A DNA stretch of 64,000 nucleotides from Labia minor (lineage: Eukaryota > Arthropoda > Insecta > Dermaptera > Spongiphoridae): the NCBI GenBank assembly GCA_963082975.1, contig OY720350.1:891001-955000 (forward strand), in the 5' to 3' direction. Shown here one piece after another: positions 12,190 to 25,400 of the stretch. Numbering within the stretch: position 1 is the stretch's first letter; each line of letters opens with the position of its first letter. The translations under genes were made by a program, and so were the position numbers. The notes below the pieces were generated by a model. That model did no database searches, had not been told where the DNA came from, and saw nothing but the letters and a program-made list of their open reading frames with translations.

Positions 12190-12400
12190 CGCCGATTTAA
12201 ATTGCAAACCTCCACTTTTGGTCAAAAATTACATTTTCACACTATTAGAAAGCGAAAAACACCTTACATTGGCTATGAAACACCGCTATTATGCACCTAT
12301 TTAATTAAAATAAGGTGACAAGCAAAAAATTTATGCGTTTTAAGAAAGTTGTGCAAAATATGCTGAATATGAGTTAGCAGGTTTGCAATCTAAGCCGACG
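12190..12400. mobile_element. small MITE with CGTCGG-type ends inside hAT
   Basis: Left CGCCGATTTAAATTGCAAAC and right GTTTGCAATCTAAGCCGACG form imperfect terminal inverted repeats flanked by TATAT. The outer CG(T/C)CGG and TA-rich flanks match the larger MITE at 46965-47520. Confidence 0.55.
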
Positions 12401-13261
12401 ATATATTTTTTATTTTATGAATTCTAACAATATTTATTAAAATTTTAAAAAATACAATGTTAAGAAATAAATACGAACAAAACAAATTTTAAAAATACAA
12501 TTTTTATTTGGATGAAACCTGGCATTGCATAAGAGCAGCAAGTTTCTCAAAATTTTGCTCCTATGAACTTAAAGCAATTCTTAAGCATGACTCTAAATGT
12601 AGATCCGTTATTTGCGATCGCTGTTTTGTTTTGATCGCATTCATATAAGAAAATGCGGATTCACATAAATATGTGGAGCCAAAGAAGGAATTGAAACGAG
12701 CAACCATTGTCCAAATATTTGGATATTTATCTTTGCTTATTAGATTCCAAAATCTATTTATTATGTAAAAAATAAATATATTGTATATCTATATTATTTT
12801 TGATCAACGAATAAAAAAATTAAAATATATAATATGTTTGTAATAAAGTGCTAAGATATGGGAAAAAATTATATAGTCAAATACTAAAATATAGAAAGGT
12901 TAAATCAATAATATACTTATATATGTTCTTAGATATATGAAAGATATGTTAGTTTTAATTATTATAATAATATTAATAAAAAAAAATTGTAAATGGAAGG
13001 GCTGTTATTTTTCATTTAAATTTATAACTTCAATTAAAATAAATACTTCATTTTGGAATTGATATGATATGAGAGGAAGGGGAGGTAGAGGCAAAATTTG
13101 GGTAGAGTAGAGTAGTCTAGGACTAAACGGTGTTTTGCGAAAGGGAAGCCCTTGGATAAAAAGTATATAAATTATCGGGATAAGAAAAATATAAATATAT
13201 GGTATATAAAAGATGTATTGATAACATATAGGATGGATAATTATGATCTAAAATTATTTTT

Positions 13262-13445
13262 TAATAAATTTAAAAATAATATCCCGGGTAGCGAGTAGAT
13301 TCTTTTCTAAAACCCAGTAGAAAAGAATTCTATTTCAGGGATTGGCGTCCCTGCCCTCACGTGAGCTCATGATTTCTTCTAAATCCCTCTTCTACCTGAA
13401 GGAATCATGTCCTTTACCCGTTGACTCCTTTCCATCCATTCCCTT
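13262..13445 (+). repeat. dispersed repeat, copy 1 of 2
   Basis: About 180 bp beginning near AAAAATAATATCC(C/T)GGGTA and containing AGTAGAAAAGAATT and GATTGGCGT recurs at 14882-15045 in the same orientation, both inside the hAT element. Origin unknown. A short GC palindrome (CCCCCCTTCGGGGGG) lies close by at 13601-13615. Confidence 0.6.
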
Positions 13446-14881
13446 ACTTTCACTCCCCCCCCCCCACCCCTGATTATTCAAAAAATCAAATTTATTTGGA
13501 TGAAGGAGAATACCTAGCATAGATCATTAAAAAGAAAAAAAATTTGAAATCTTCACTTTTATAGGAGACTCTTTAGAGTCTCCTATATATATTTGAATAA
13601 ACCCCCCTTCGGGGGGTTTATTCAAATATATCCAGATCACGTCAACCCTTCGACTAGCAAAACCCCTTATAATCACGAGTGAGACATGTCTTATATGCCT
13701 CTGAGAGGACCCACCTCTCCAACGCTTCACATTAGTATAAAACTTGGAACTCATATTTATAGAACGCTTTGCAAAATTAGAAAAAACCAATTAAATCAAT
13801 GTTTTTCATTTTATTAACATTTTTGACTAAATCTTGTAAATTGTGACCAAGACCAATCTATTGACCATAATTTTAGCCAGATTTTAAATAAAATCGATTT
13901 TTTGTATCATTAAATGGAAATTTTTAATTAATTTTAATATCGGTTTATTTTTACAGTTCAACAAAAATCTTGCCTCATAACAACAGATAAAACCTATACG
14001 AATCGATTCATCATGAAACGTAGATTCATTTTCATTACTATTATATAATTTTACGTTGCTTCGTTGATTAAATATTAATTATTGAATTTTGACACAGATT
14101 GAAAACATTTGCCGCCATGTTGCCCCCCTCCGCCACCTCTTCTCACCTCACCTCTCCCCACCCACCCTCCCTCCTGGCCTGCTGGTGAGCAGCTTCGAGC
14201 GCAATCAGTTCCCATTCCTTTTCCAGTCGAAGATGTTGAGCGGCGTCACCACCGAAATCATCCCTCAATCAAGAATTTATTGTAAATTTATTTATTCCTA
14301 TTAATTTAAATGAAGTTTAATAAATTTTAGAAAAGATTCAAATAAAAATTTAATTTTATAAAATGATAGATTTATAACTTTTAACTGATATATTAATTAT
14401 ATTAATATATTTAATAAATTTCGCCCCCACCTCCAATGCTTTGCTTCTCGGTGACCTTGAAGGGGACAGCATAGCAATGCTGCATTGCTTACCCCCAATG
14501 GATGAGATTCAACTGCCTTTGACTTTATTTTCAAAATAAATTCTATTATTTCCCCTTCCCCCCCCCCCCCTTTGAAATTATATACAAATTAATTATACTA
14601 CGTATTATACGACAAATAAATTAATACGAATTATATTAATAAATCGATTTAACCAACTTTTCCATCCCAATCATTCCTTCTTTTTTGTATTTTAACATTG
14701 AAACATTTTCCCTGCTATTCTATTCTATTTTCAAATTTTATATTCAAAAATAAATAACTTAAAATAACATAAAAATTACTTGAAAAGGAAGGAAATAATT
14801 TTATTGTTTTTATCTAAGAAGCAATAAGAAAAAAAAATTGAATAAGTTTCATGAAATGTAAAATTAATTGTTAATAAATTT

Positions 14882-15045
14882 AAAAATAATATCCTGGGTA
14901 ACGGGTAGATTCTTTTCTATAATCCCAGTAGAAAAGAATTATATTTCGGGGATTGGCGTTCCTGCCATCACGTGAACTCATGATTTTTTCTGCCTTCCCT
15001 CTCCCATGGAAAAATCACGTCCTTTACCTTTTAACTTTTCCAACT
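14882..15045 (+). repeat. dispersed repeat, copy 2 of 2
   Basis: Direct, diverged copy of the segment at 13262-13445, sharing the GATTGGCGT, CACGTGA and TCATGATTT blocks. It lies just inside the right end of the hAT element. Confidence 0.6.
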
Positions 15046-15443
15046 TTGGCTTCGCGGGCTACTTTTAAAGCCTTTGCGAACGACCGGTCGACCGCGGTCG
15101 ACGTATTGCCCACCCCTGATATAGATAGTCGAGCTGGGGATGGCAATATGGGTTTTTCCAAGAAGAGAAAGTTACCCCCCCCCCCCCCCCGAGGCCCTAG
15201 TAGGGATTAATTTAATTATTTATTATATTTCAAAGGAATATTTTAATATTTTAAATGAATGAATGAAAATTCAAATTTTATATAGTTTTTTATATATGTT
15301 TATTTATGCAGAAAAAATTAATTGACATAATTATTAATTTAATAAAATAAAATTTAATAATAAAATTTAATTTAATAAAATATTAAAATAATAAAAATTA
15401 ATAAATTTGTAAAAAAATATATAATACTTAAAGAAAAAAATGT

Positions 15444-15648
15444 GCTTGCTCCGATTCAAGCGCTTCAGTCCGCTTGAATCGGAGCAAGCGTACGGTTACT
15501 TGAAAACGACTGCAGAATAAGCAGTTGAAACGTTGTACAATTATTTTAATTTAATAAATAATTTTATACAAATAATGTGGTCTTTTAATAAAAATTCTCT
15601 TAATAATTATCAAAATAACCACAAAAGCTTTAATAAATACAAAAAAAT
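15444..15648 (+). repeat. insertion led by a perfect 19-bp hairpin
   Basis: 15444-15462 and 15471-15489 are perfect inverted repeats (GCTTGCTCCGATTCAAGCG) around an 8-base loop. The insert ends near 15648, flanked on both sides by AAAAAAATGTG, a likely target duplication. The interior has AATAAGCAGTTGAAACGTTG, which resembles the hammerhead-like tract of Penelope-like elements. It is absent from copy 1 of the Helitron unit. Family assignment is tentative. Confidence 0.45.
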
Positions 15649-15989
15649 GTGCCTTTGCGAGTTTCGAACTGAGGGTGCAAAGTCATAAGATGCCGCGCTA
15701 GCTGGTTTACCCATGAAGGAGTATTGTTTGCAAGTCTTCTATTAGAATTTATATACATGTTAAATTATCCCCACCAGCGCCTCTATGATCTAGCATTGTA
15801 ACTAAACTAATTTTATTTAAATTCCTCCCCCTGGACACACCTTACCAATTAGCAGTTTTCTAAAGGAAGTCTGACATGCCCTGAGACCTACTGAATATAC
15901 ATAAAAAATTTCATAAGAATCGGTCCAGCCGTTTCGGAGGAGTATTTTTTCAAAGTTTTGTGACACGAGAATTTTATATATAAGATATT

Positions 15990-17944
15990 ATGATTAAAGT
16001 TCTAATCGTATAAAAATTATATTTGGTGATTATGGGGTGAAGATGAATTCCTTTTTTTCTACATCATTTATTATTGGCTAATCGTAATCCATACAAAACG
16101 GTGAACATACTAGCAAAAGCTTAGAAATAAATAAATAATGGAAAAATAAATGATAATAATCATATATATTATATACAATAGAGAGAATTTATAGAATATT
16201 AAGTATAGATAGGTACATATATCGATTTATATATATATTATAATACTTTTAAATTAATAAATAAATAAAAATATACGATATATTCACCTCAATACAGGTG
16301 TATTGTAAATTTATTAGATTTTAAATCACACAAACAAACAAAACAAAAAAAATAAATTCATTTGGAATAAAGGAAATAAAAAAATTATAAGAAAATAAAT
16401 AAATAAATTAATTAAATAGTATAGTAAAAAATTTTTTTTTTCCTTCTCCCTCAGCCCTGTGCTCTCATTCTGTTTTTTTTTTTACTATCTCGCTAGAGAT
16501 AATAGTTTTGTGATCACGAAAATTTTCGATGTTTTTATACGTTTTGAAGGTCCCTGAGTCATTTTCACTTGTAAGGTTGAGAAAAATGTCTCTTTGTGTG
16601 TGTATCAGTGTGTATGTGTATGTGTATGTATGTAGACAAGATTACGTAAAAAGGATTTGAGCTCGAATCATGAAATTTGGTATACGGGCATTATTCAAAA
16701 TTCCTAATTTTCTAACAACTTTGGAGAAATGTAGCTCTTTCGGAAGAGGGTCATTACCTACCACCTATTCATTTTTTTCCTCTTAAACTGACCGTAAAAA
16801 TAAAGATAGATGTTTGATAGTTTTTTACATGATTAAAAATTGTATAAAACTGCTATATATAGATAAAATTTCAGTTTGATTGAATCACTGAAAGTGCTGG
16901 AATTAATTTTTTAACACTTTGACTGGCAATCACGCGCCAGCACGTGACATGTGCCATCAACAAAGAGGCAAACACGCGCTGGATTAATAAATATTATTTA
17001 TTCATTTTAATTTATAATTTATAATTAATTAAATTTAATTTAAATATAATAGATTATGTTATTTAATTTAATTTAATTCAAATTGCGAGATAGTCGAGTG
17101 GAGACACTACAGCTTATTTTTATTAACTTTTGCACTGTAAAGATGTAAATATATGCATAAACATGAGTAACACGTCAGCAAAACCAGAGAACAAATAATA
17201 ATAATAATAATAATAATAATACAAAGAGACAAGTTGAAAAATAAATGACCAATGTGTCAATTATTATTATAATTATTTTATTTTTTATTCTTTTTATAAT
17301 TTCTCATGTTTTTAAAACATTTGATTATTGGAGGAGAGAGAGAGAGAGAGATTGTGTGTGTGTGGGTAAGAGGAAGAGGATGGATATATTATATCTTTTT
17401 TTTTTATATTGAATTGTATTTTTAAGATAAATGAAAATGTAAATATTAAATATTTGTATAGTACTACTACTACCATTACTATTATGAAGTATAATAGTTG
17501 ATATTATTATTATTATTATTATTATTATTTGTTAATAATTGGTTATTTATTTAGTTTTTCTATCTATTATTTATTAATTAACTTTTTATTACAAAATACT
17601 ATTCTACTGTTAAATAAATCATTAAATTAAACATTTCTAAATTGTAAGTATATTCTTAATTCTAAATGCTCAACAAAAAAGCGAGTGCGCATAGTAGGTA
17701 AAGAATTTAATATTTCACTTTTTTATTGAGCATATATATATATATTTGAAATTTGAAATGTTTAATTAAATTCACAAATTTTAAAAAGCCGTTTATTTGA
17801 AAAATTCAAAATATTTATTTTTGATTATTGCAGTGTCATCGACTTTCAATATACGTTTCAAATTAGAGCGAAATAGCTCAACTAGAAGTGGGATAAAATC
17901 TAATTACAAATTTTGAACATTTGAGAAAGACAAAAAAAAAAAAA
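15990..17944. other. repeat-rich spacer upstream of mariner remnant
   Basis: Includes an arthropod-type repeat at about 16485-17095 with ATCATGAAATTTGGTATACG and a GTAT-rich run. Its edges carry ACTATCTCGC (left) and GCGAGATAGT (right) as short inverted ends. (AAT)n lies at 17197-17219 and (ATT)n at 17503-17530. No coding exon recognised. Confidence 0.4.
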
Positions 17945-18245
17945 AATGAAGTTAATAAGAAGCTCGATGTTTAGGTGCCAAAAAACATGTTGGATTGAAT
18001 TTTCATCTTCGAGCTCTCTTGGCCAAAATCCAATGAAATAGACGGTGACTGGGAATGAGAAATGGGTTACATATAACAATATAACAATAAACAGCTCAAA
18101 TGGTGGCTAAATGAGGACTAAAAGCCTGGAAAGGAATCCTTTATTATGAGTTGCTTCCGTATGACCAAACACACCAATCAGATCACTGAAACGGCCAGAA
18201 TTGCCCAACAGATGAAGTTGAAGTGTTTCATCAGGCCACACACAC
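17945..18245 (+). pseudogene. mariner transposase remnant
   Basis: Broken frames read KLDV then VP (the WVPHEL region), VTGNEKWVTYNNI and ILYYELLPYDQT. These are mariner transposase landmarks in order. The first catalytic Asp of GDEKW is Asn here and there are stops, so it is inactive. Confidence 0.65.
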
Positions 18246-18274
18246 ACACACACACACGTCTGTAGTGATTTATC

Positions 18275-18632
18275 GGGTAACACCTCTTATCAGTCAGTAA
18301 AGGGGCTTATCTCGTCAAAATTATTATCAAAAGGGATCAAAATTAAAATTTATAAAACAATTATTTTTCCAATTGTGTTATATGACTGTGATGGATGGTC
18401 TATTGACCCTGAAAGATGAGAGTAGATTTAGAGAATTTGAGAATAGTATTCTTCACTAGCATTCTTTTATGGGCCAAAAAAAGATGAGGTCATCGGCAAA
18501 TGGCGGAGACTGCATAACGAGGAATTGCATGACCTCTATGCATCTCCAGATTGGGGGGGGGGGGGGTGGCTAGAATGAGAGAGGAAAGAACGTCGAAGGA
18601 TATATTAGTGGGGAGACCGATTGGGAAACGTC
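18275..18632 (+). pseudogene. RTE-type ORF remnant (copy 3)
   Basis: Nucleotide sequence closely follows 8770-9100, including ATTATTATCAAAAGG and ATGGCGGAGACTGCAT, with a G tract insertion at 18554-18566. No intact frame. Confidence 0.5.
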
Positions 18633-19167
18633 CGATTCGGCGCTCTTCTCACCTACCCCCGAAGTATAATTCATAATATTTGGTTGAAAGTTTATATGTA
18701 AAAGGTTTCCATCCATTTTGTTTCAATCAGTTTATTACTTACATAAAACATTCATTCCTTTTTTGTGTTCTTATTTAAAATATATTTTAATTTAATCAGT
18801 AAATTAATTATATATATATTATTATTGTTTATGTTATATCTATCTATCTATCAACCTCTCCTACCCTGTCCCATCTCTCTCACGTGCCATCCTACATTGT
18901 CCATCCACAGCGTCCTTCCTCCTTCAAGCGGATGTTTTCCAATTGTTCATGTCTGTTCATAGGCTATAAATTTTATTAATTTTTTAAAATTGTATATGTA
19001 CATGTTGTCAATCATCAGCACAAATAATACAATACAAAGAATGTTTATAATATTTTTATTTTTCTAAATTCTAAAGTCATTTTTGGATTCTAGAGATCAT
19101 GAAACTCGAAGATATGCAAAAATTCTGAGAAATGTGCAGATAAATACCTTTTTTTTATATATATAGA
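18633..19167 (-). mobile_element. Helitron fragment, minus strand
   Basis: The minus strand starts TCTATATATATAAAAAAAAG at 19167 and runs to the tail GTGAGAAGAGCGCCGAA at about 18633, where the hairpin is cut off. The interior matches 10880-11030. It ends 0.7 kb upstream of the first GPCR exon. Confidence 0.6.
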
Positions 19168-19648
19168 AGGAGAAGATAATGTAGTAGATACATTTTATAT
19201 GATGATTCCTTCAGTAATAAGTATATTAATTGTTTTTTTGTTTCTTTTCAATTCATTAAGTGTGTCACAAGCATATTTAATAAAATGAAGAATCATTTAA
19301 TTTAATTGGTATTCTATTGATAGGTTAATGTACTTAAATATTATTAATATAAAAGTGATGGATTAGTAATAAAAAAGAGAGGGTGGGTGTGGGAGGTTAG
19401 GGGGAATGTGGTTGATTTTACTCGATTCTCTTAAATATTAAACATTTTTTTTCCCATTCTATACGTTATGTTATAATGAAAATATATAAACATGAGAATT
19501 AATAAGTGTACTGTGTGTATGTGTATGTGTGTGGGTGTGTTTGGAGGTTGAGTTGGAGATAAGATGAAAAAAATATTTTGGAAAGGGGAAATGGATAAAA
19601 ACAGGTGTAGGAGGTAGAAAGAAAGAAAGAAAGAAAAAGAAGTAAAAC

Positions 19649-19708
19649 TCTATTATTATTATTATTATTATTATTATTATCTTCTTCTTCTTCTTCTTCT
19701 TCTTCATC
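19649..19708. repeat. compound (ATT)n-(CTT)n microsatellite
   Basis: About ten ATT units run directly into about nine CTT units, 140 bp upstream of the first coding GPCR exon and within its presumed promoter or 5' UTR intron. Confidence 0.85.
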
Positions 19709-19850
19709 TTTTCCAGACTAGCCCCTCTCACTCTCTTTATGTATGTATGTATGTATGTGTGTGTGTGTGTGTTTACGTCAAATGTGCATTATTCAATTTT
19801 CATTTTAGTTCTCCAGCAACTGTTAACAGAAGAGGATCTCACATCGCATT

Positions 19851-20095
19851 ATGAATCAATCATCATTTCATGTTATTAATACTACAACAAACACCAATAC
19901 AACGTATGTAATTATATTAAATGTAATATATTCCTGTTTTCTTAATTTAAAAACAAATAAATAAAAATTAAATTAAATTTTCATTTAAAAAAAAAACACA
20001 TTATCAAAAGACAGAAAGAGAATGAAAGAGAGAGAGAGCGAATGAGAAAATTGCAAGAGGGGAGTGAGGAGGTGAGAAGTGTTTGAAAGGGATAC

Positions 20096-20127
<32 letters not shown>

Positions 20128-20387
20128 TGTCAGTTCATGTTATTTTAAAATATATTTCATAATAATAATAATAATAATAATAATATTAATAATAAAAATA
20201 ATAATAGTAATATTTAGTAAACTTGTATGTTGTCCCATGGTGTGCTAACGCCCTCCTGCTCATCTTAGGATATGTGAAAAGTTCAAACAAAATAAATTCC
20301 AATTTACTTTTTTCTCTTTTGAGATGAAAATTATACAGATACTCTAAATCTTTAGAATGCCATGCTGTTAGGTATAACATCAGAACA

Positions 20388-20421
<34 letters not shown>

Positions 20422-22422
20422 TTACATTAGTTTTAAAGATAAAAAAAAAATACTTTCGATTAGATTGATTTGATTTTAAAAAATATTTTCATTAAAAATT
20501 ACAACTTTACAACTAAAAAATAAAAAGATGAATCCATTTTCATTTGCCTTTTTCATTGTGAATCAAAACAAATGTTGACGCATTTTTGGTTGGGTTTGTC
20601 ATGCCCAAGAAATTTAAGTTAATTTAAAACCTTTGGGGAGAAAAGAATAAAATTATTCCGAGATGAGAGCCACTCTCCCCTAAACAATAAAAAAAACAAC
20701 CTCTGTTAACCAAAATAAGAATAAAGGAAGGAAGGAAGGAAGGAAGGGTGGGGATGAATGATTAATATACATAATAATTTATAGATTATATCTAATTTTG
20801 AATGAAAAGGGCAAAAGAAAGCAAAAAGGCTAGGATTGGAAATGTTCCCTTCCACATCGATCATCGATTATGTGAAAACCCTGCAACTTTTCGGTTAACC
20901 CGAGGTTTCCCATTCATTTTTACCATGCAATATAATCCATATCCGTTGGATCGCGACGTGCTAATAAATTCCAATACAATTCAGCTACTTCAATGATACC
21001 AAGTGGCATCAATAGAAATAAATACGTAATGGATATCCATAATAACATTAATGTATTATTACGATGTTGATGTTGATGTTGGGTTGAGGAGCCATTCATG
21101 GGAGAATCAACACTGCCCACCGATTTTGGAATCCCTCAATTACGGCCAATTGTTCCTTAAAGAAATCGTATATGACGATTGATGGATCTCATTTTTCTCC
21201 AAGCAATCTTTTCATGTAGAATTACAAATTTTCAAATTCAATTCAACTTTTTCGAAAGGACAAACGATTGATTTGACTCTCTCAAGTAAGAAATCCACCA
21301 ACACTCTTTCGAGTTTTAATATTATTCTGATTATATATATATATATATATAAATATAGATGTCTTTCTTAAGGGAGATTTTAAAGTCATGTTCCAATGCC
21401 CAAGAACTTATATTATTTATAGCCAATGGAAGGATATTTTTGATAGAACTTAATTTAACTGTTTTGTAATAGATACACAAAGACCTATTGAGTATCTACA
21501 TTTGATTAATATACAATAATATCTATAAAGAAATAGGAAAAAAAAAAAATAATAATAAAAATAATTAAAAGGAGGTGGCTTGGCCGAGAGTGTAGCGTGG
21601 CCAACTTCTACACAAGAAGTCGGCGTTCGATTCTAACCAAGAACGGATTTTTCTAATAAATTCAATTTAACATCAGTTGCCTCCGGCTCCAGGAACTGAC
21701 AAGCCCTGGTTCTATACAACCCTGCACCAGCAGGACTACCTCAAAAACAAGCAACCATAAGCAACAATGGATCGTGATGAGAATAACTCCAGTTGTTACC
21801 CATTCCACCTGTCACCTGGAGGATTCGGATCTTCACGAGCACTCAAAAAGAAGAATAAAAGTTAACACCTAAAAAACATTCATATATGGGCACACTTAAC
21901 ATCAATACTCCTTGTATATGGGAGCTTTGCGTGATCCTAGATGGTCCAGACGCAAATAATAATAATAATAAATAATTAAAAAAATAACGAACGATTTTTA
22001 TTTTTAATATTATTATGTTTTTTTTTTTCAAAGTACAACAAAAAAAAAAAAAAAACTTTTAAATTGAAATGACCAATGCAGAGAATAAATGACGTTTTAC
22101 CCATCATTTACCATTCATCCATTCATCCATTCATCCATCCATCCATCCATAATTTATAAATAATAATGACATTCATTCTTCCGTAAGAGAGATATAAAAA
22201 ATTCATGAAAAATAATTTTTTTCATATCTCATTTCTTTTTATTAGAAGTAAGAGTGAGAGAGGTATTATTTAAAGAGGAAATTTTTTAAAGTTTGTTATT
22301 TTATCACAATTCATTCATTTACTCACATCTTTTCTCTTTTCTCTCATTTTTCCTCATTTCATTTATATGTTAGTAACTTATTTATTCAATTTTTAATATA
22401 TATATATATATTCTTCCCTATA

Positions 22423-22468
<46 letters not shown>

Positions 22469-25400
22469 AATGAATGAATGAATGAAATCTTCAAAGGAAT
22501 TAAATCTCTTTCAATCTTTCTCTCTCTCTCTCTCTCTTTTCCTTTCTTTCTTTCTATCCCCTATTACTTATTTATAAAACAATTTTTTTTCTTTATTTTC
22601 TTTATTTTCTTTATATTATTATTCAATTTGATCGTGAATTATGAAATTTTTATACATTACTGTATTTATATTTTTATTTAGTGTTAATTTAAAATCAATT
22701 GTGAATGATAAATAATCATTGAGAATTTGATAAATCAAATTGACTGGCATTCGAATATCGAAAGAAATATTAATAAGTTGACCTGTGGCCAGGTCCGAAC
22801 CGACCGACGGTTTGAAATAAATTAATTTCCAGCTACAGAAACAATTTCAAATAATTTTAATATATCTATTAATGTAATAAAAAACAGATATGAATATAAC
22901 ATAAATATTTTTAATTTTATTTTATTTATAATATATATGCAAGACCAGGCTGTGACGTCATGAATGGCTGGATGACGTCATATAATTTTAAATCAAGAAA
23001 AAACTAATAAAGATGATTTTTCTCGAGGATAAAACCAATACAAAGTGCATGATTCGTGGTGATATATAAAAAAAACTCCTCATGTGAAATTTGGTGTGAA
23101 AACAACCCTTCCCTTCCTATCGTCGATCGCTAATACTACCACTTCCGGTTTCCGGATTTGCACCAAAAGTTGATCCATTCATCCCACTGATGCATTAAGT
23201 AAATATACCAAATTTTATCAAAATCGGTTGAGCCGTTCAGGCTGTACACATCTATACGGACGGACAGACGGACAGACGGACGGACAGACATCATGCTAAA
23301 AATACTTTTTTCTGTTAAGAAAATGCATGATTCGCGGAGATATGTAAAAATCTCCACATGTGAAATTTGGTGTGAAAACAATACCCCCTTACTATCGTCG
23401 GTCGGTAAAAATTGGATGAATTGGATTTCATTAGAGATGTTATTATGAACATAATAACAAAAATTTTTTTTCTTTTTAAAAATAGAAAGAAGTAATCACA
23501 ATAATAATAATAGATTAGAATATATTAGAAATTAGAATATTAATAAGTATATTGATATGTTTAATTAATATTATTATAATAATATGTAAGTAAGTAAGTG
23601 CATATATGATATGTTTTTTAGGGATGTAAATTATTATTCTACAAATGCTAATGTGTTCTTAATATCATGTCGATATAATATTTCCGTATTGGATTTTCTT
23701 CCAAATGACATACAAACCGATGAAGAGCGTTATCCATGTGCAGTAAGAGAATATTGGATAGAAATATTACCATATGTCCGATTTGTACGTTTCTTACTTA
23801 CTTACATTACATCATTACTTGTTATTATAGGTAAGTATAATATATTTTTTAGTTAATTAAATTTAAAAATATTAATAATAATTATAATAAAACATCTGCT
23901 ACCTTCTCTCACATTCTCTATTATTTGGTGTACGTATATATAAATTTAAAATGTAAATATATAATTATAATACCATATATATATATATATAGAGGCAAAG
24001 AGATTAATTAAATTCATTAATAATTCATTGATTGATAATGATTAGATCATATATCAAATAATAATAATAATAATAATAATAAATAGTTTAATTTATAATA
24101 ATAAACCTGGTTCCTTATATTATCAGGTCGAGTCATAAATAACTTCCGTTTGTTATTCATACATTTATTTTTCGATAACACAAAAACAAATAAAAATTAA
24201 TCTAAAATGTATTCTCCATTATTGGATATGACTTGCTGCCATCTCGTTTTCAGCATATCGATACCCTTCTCGTAAAAATTTATAGGCTTTGACTGAAAGA
24301 ACTCCAGGACAGCTTCATTTACTCCCTGGTCTGAAGTGAAGGTTTTTCCATTCAAAAAATTTTGCAATGAACAGAAAAGGTGATAATCCGTTGGAGCAAG
24401 GTCCGGAGAGTATGGAGGATGCGGCAAAACAGACCAGCCAAGTTCAAGAATTTTTTCTTGAGTCACCCTTGCTGTGTGTGGTTTTGCATTATCATGCAGC
24501 AGAATGACGTTCTTGCGGTTGACGAGTGCATGCCGCTTTTCCAACATTTTTTCTTGAACTCTTTGTAGCTGCTGAACATATACTTCTCCACTCACCGTTT
24601 GATTCCTGTTTAACAGCTCGTGGTGAATTATTCCTTGGCGATCCCACCATACACACAACAAAATTTTCTTGCCGTGTTTGTTTGCTTTAGGATCTGATAG
24701 AGGAGGTTGATCTTTGTCTAGCCACTGTCTTTTACGGACGATGTTCTCATATGTAATCCATTTTTCATCACCAGTTATAATTTTCTTCAAAAAAGGATCA
24801 TTATTTTCACGTGAGAGCAGACTTGTGGCAATTGACATCCTATCCGCCTTGTTGCGTTCACTCAATGTATGGGGTACCCATACACCCAATTTGCTGGCTT
24901 TCCCCAGTTTTTCCAAGTGACGGCAAACAGTTGATTGGGATGTATTGAGCTTCTGTGATAACTCTCTAGTTGACTGGCGTGGATTTTCTTCCAAAACTGA
25001 CTTCAAAACATCGTCATCAAAGTCAGAAGGACGACCCATCCTTGGCTCGTCTTTTAAGGTCATGTCTCCAGAACGGAATTTTACAAACCAATTTCTTACT
25101 GCCCGATCAGTTATCACTCCTTCACCATATACACTGCAAAGTTTTCGAGCCGTAGCTGTAGCACTATTGCCTTGTTTAAATTCCCAAAGCATCACATGTC
25201 GAAAGTGTATTTTTTGATTATCCATTTTAAAGGTATAAATAAAAAAATATTTACGTGCGCACCGAAACGAGGTTGTCTAGAGACTGACCAGTTTATACTT
25301 GCTAAGCAAAAACAAAAATCCCTTATCAAGGGGAATCTCATTGTGTACAAACAATACCAAAAGAAGCACACTACTTAGGCGGAAGTTATTTATGACTCAA

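Larger units (their letters stand above)
12067..15118 (-). mobile_element. hAT transposon, decayed, perfect 8-bp TSD
   Basis: The left end is CAGGTGTGGCCAAAC and the right end TTGCCCACCCCTG, flanked by a perfect duplication atatagat (12059-12066 and 15119-15126). On the minus strand near 12500-12720 one reads NIWTMVARFNSFFGSTYLCE, SAFSYMNAIKTKQRS and LESCLRIALSSYEQNF, the hAT C-terminal dimerisation region. Most of the transposase is lost. A MITE (12190-12400) and a duplicated segment lie inside. Confidence 0.8.
10798..15985 (-). mobile_element. composite Helitron unit, copy 2 (inverted, split by hAT)
   Basis: Read on the minus strand it starts TCTTATATATAAAATTCTCG at 15985 and ends GAGC...CTAG at 10798. 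Removing the hAT at 12067-15118 and one copy of its 8-bp duplication restores continuity with the order of copy 1 at 7114-9458, including the GACTATCTATATATA junction that copy 1 has at 7735-7750. Differences: this copy lacks the RTE-like cargo and has a 0.2-kb insertion at 15444-15648. Confidence 0.7.

Noticed and set aside
19471-19731. Minus-strand ORF with Lys and Ile runs
   Set aside because: It is translation of a compound microsatellite.
20802-20996. ORF repeated identically at 33861-34055 on the opposite strand
   Set aside because: It is antisense to the exon 6 duplication; identity comes from the duplication and not from coding selection.
20920-21120. Apparent receptor-like ORF on the minus strand
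   Set aside because: It is the inverted duplicate of GPCR exon 6; no other receptor exons lie on that strand nearby.
24380-25378. Plus-strand ORFs across the mariner element
   Set aside because: They are antisense shadows of the transposase frame.
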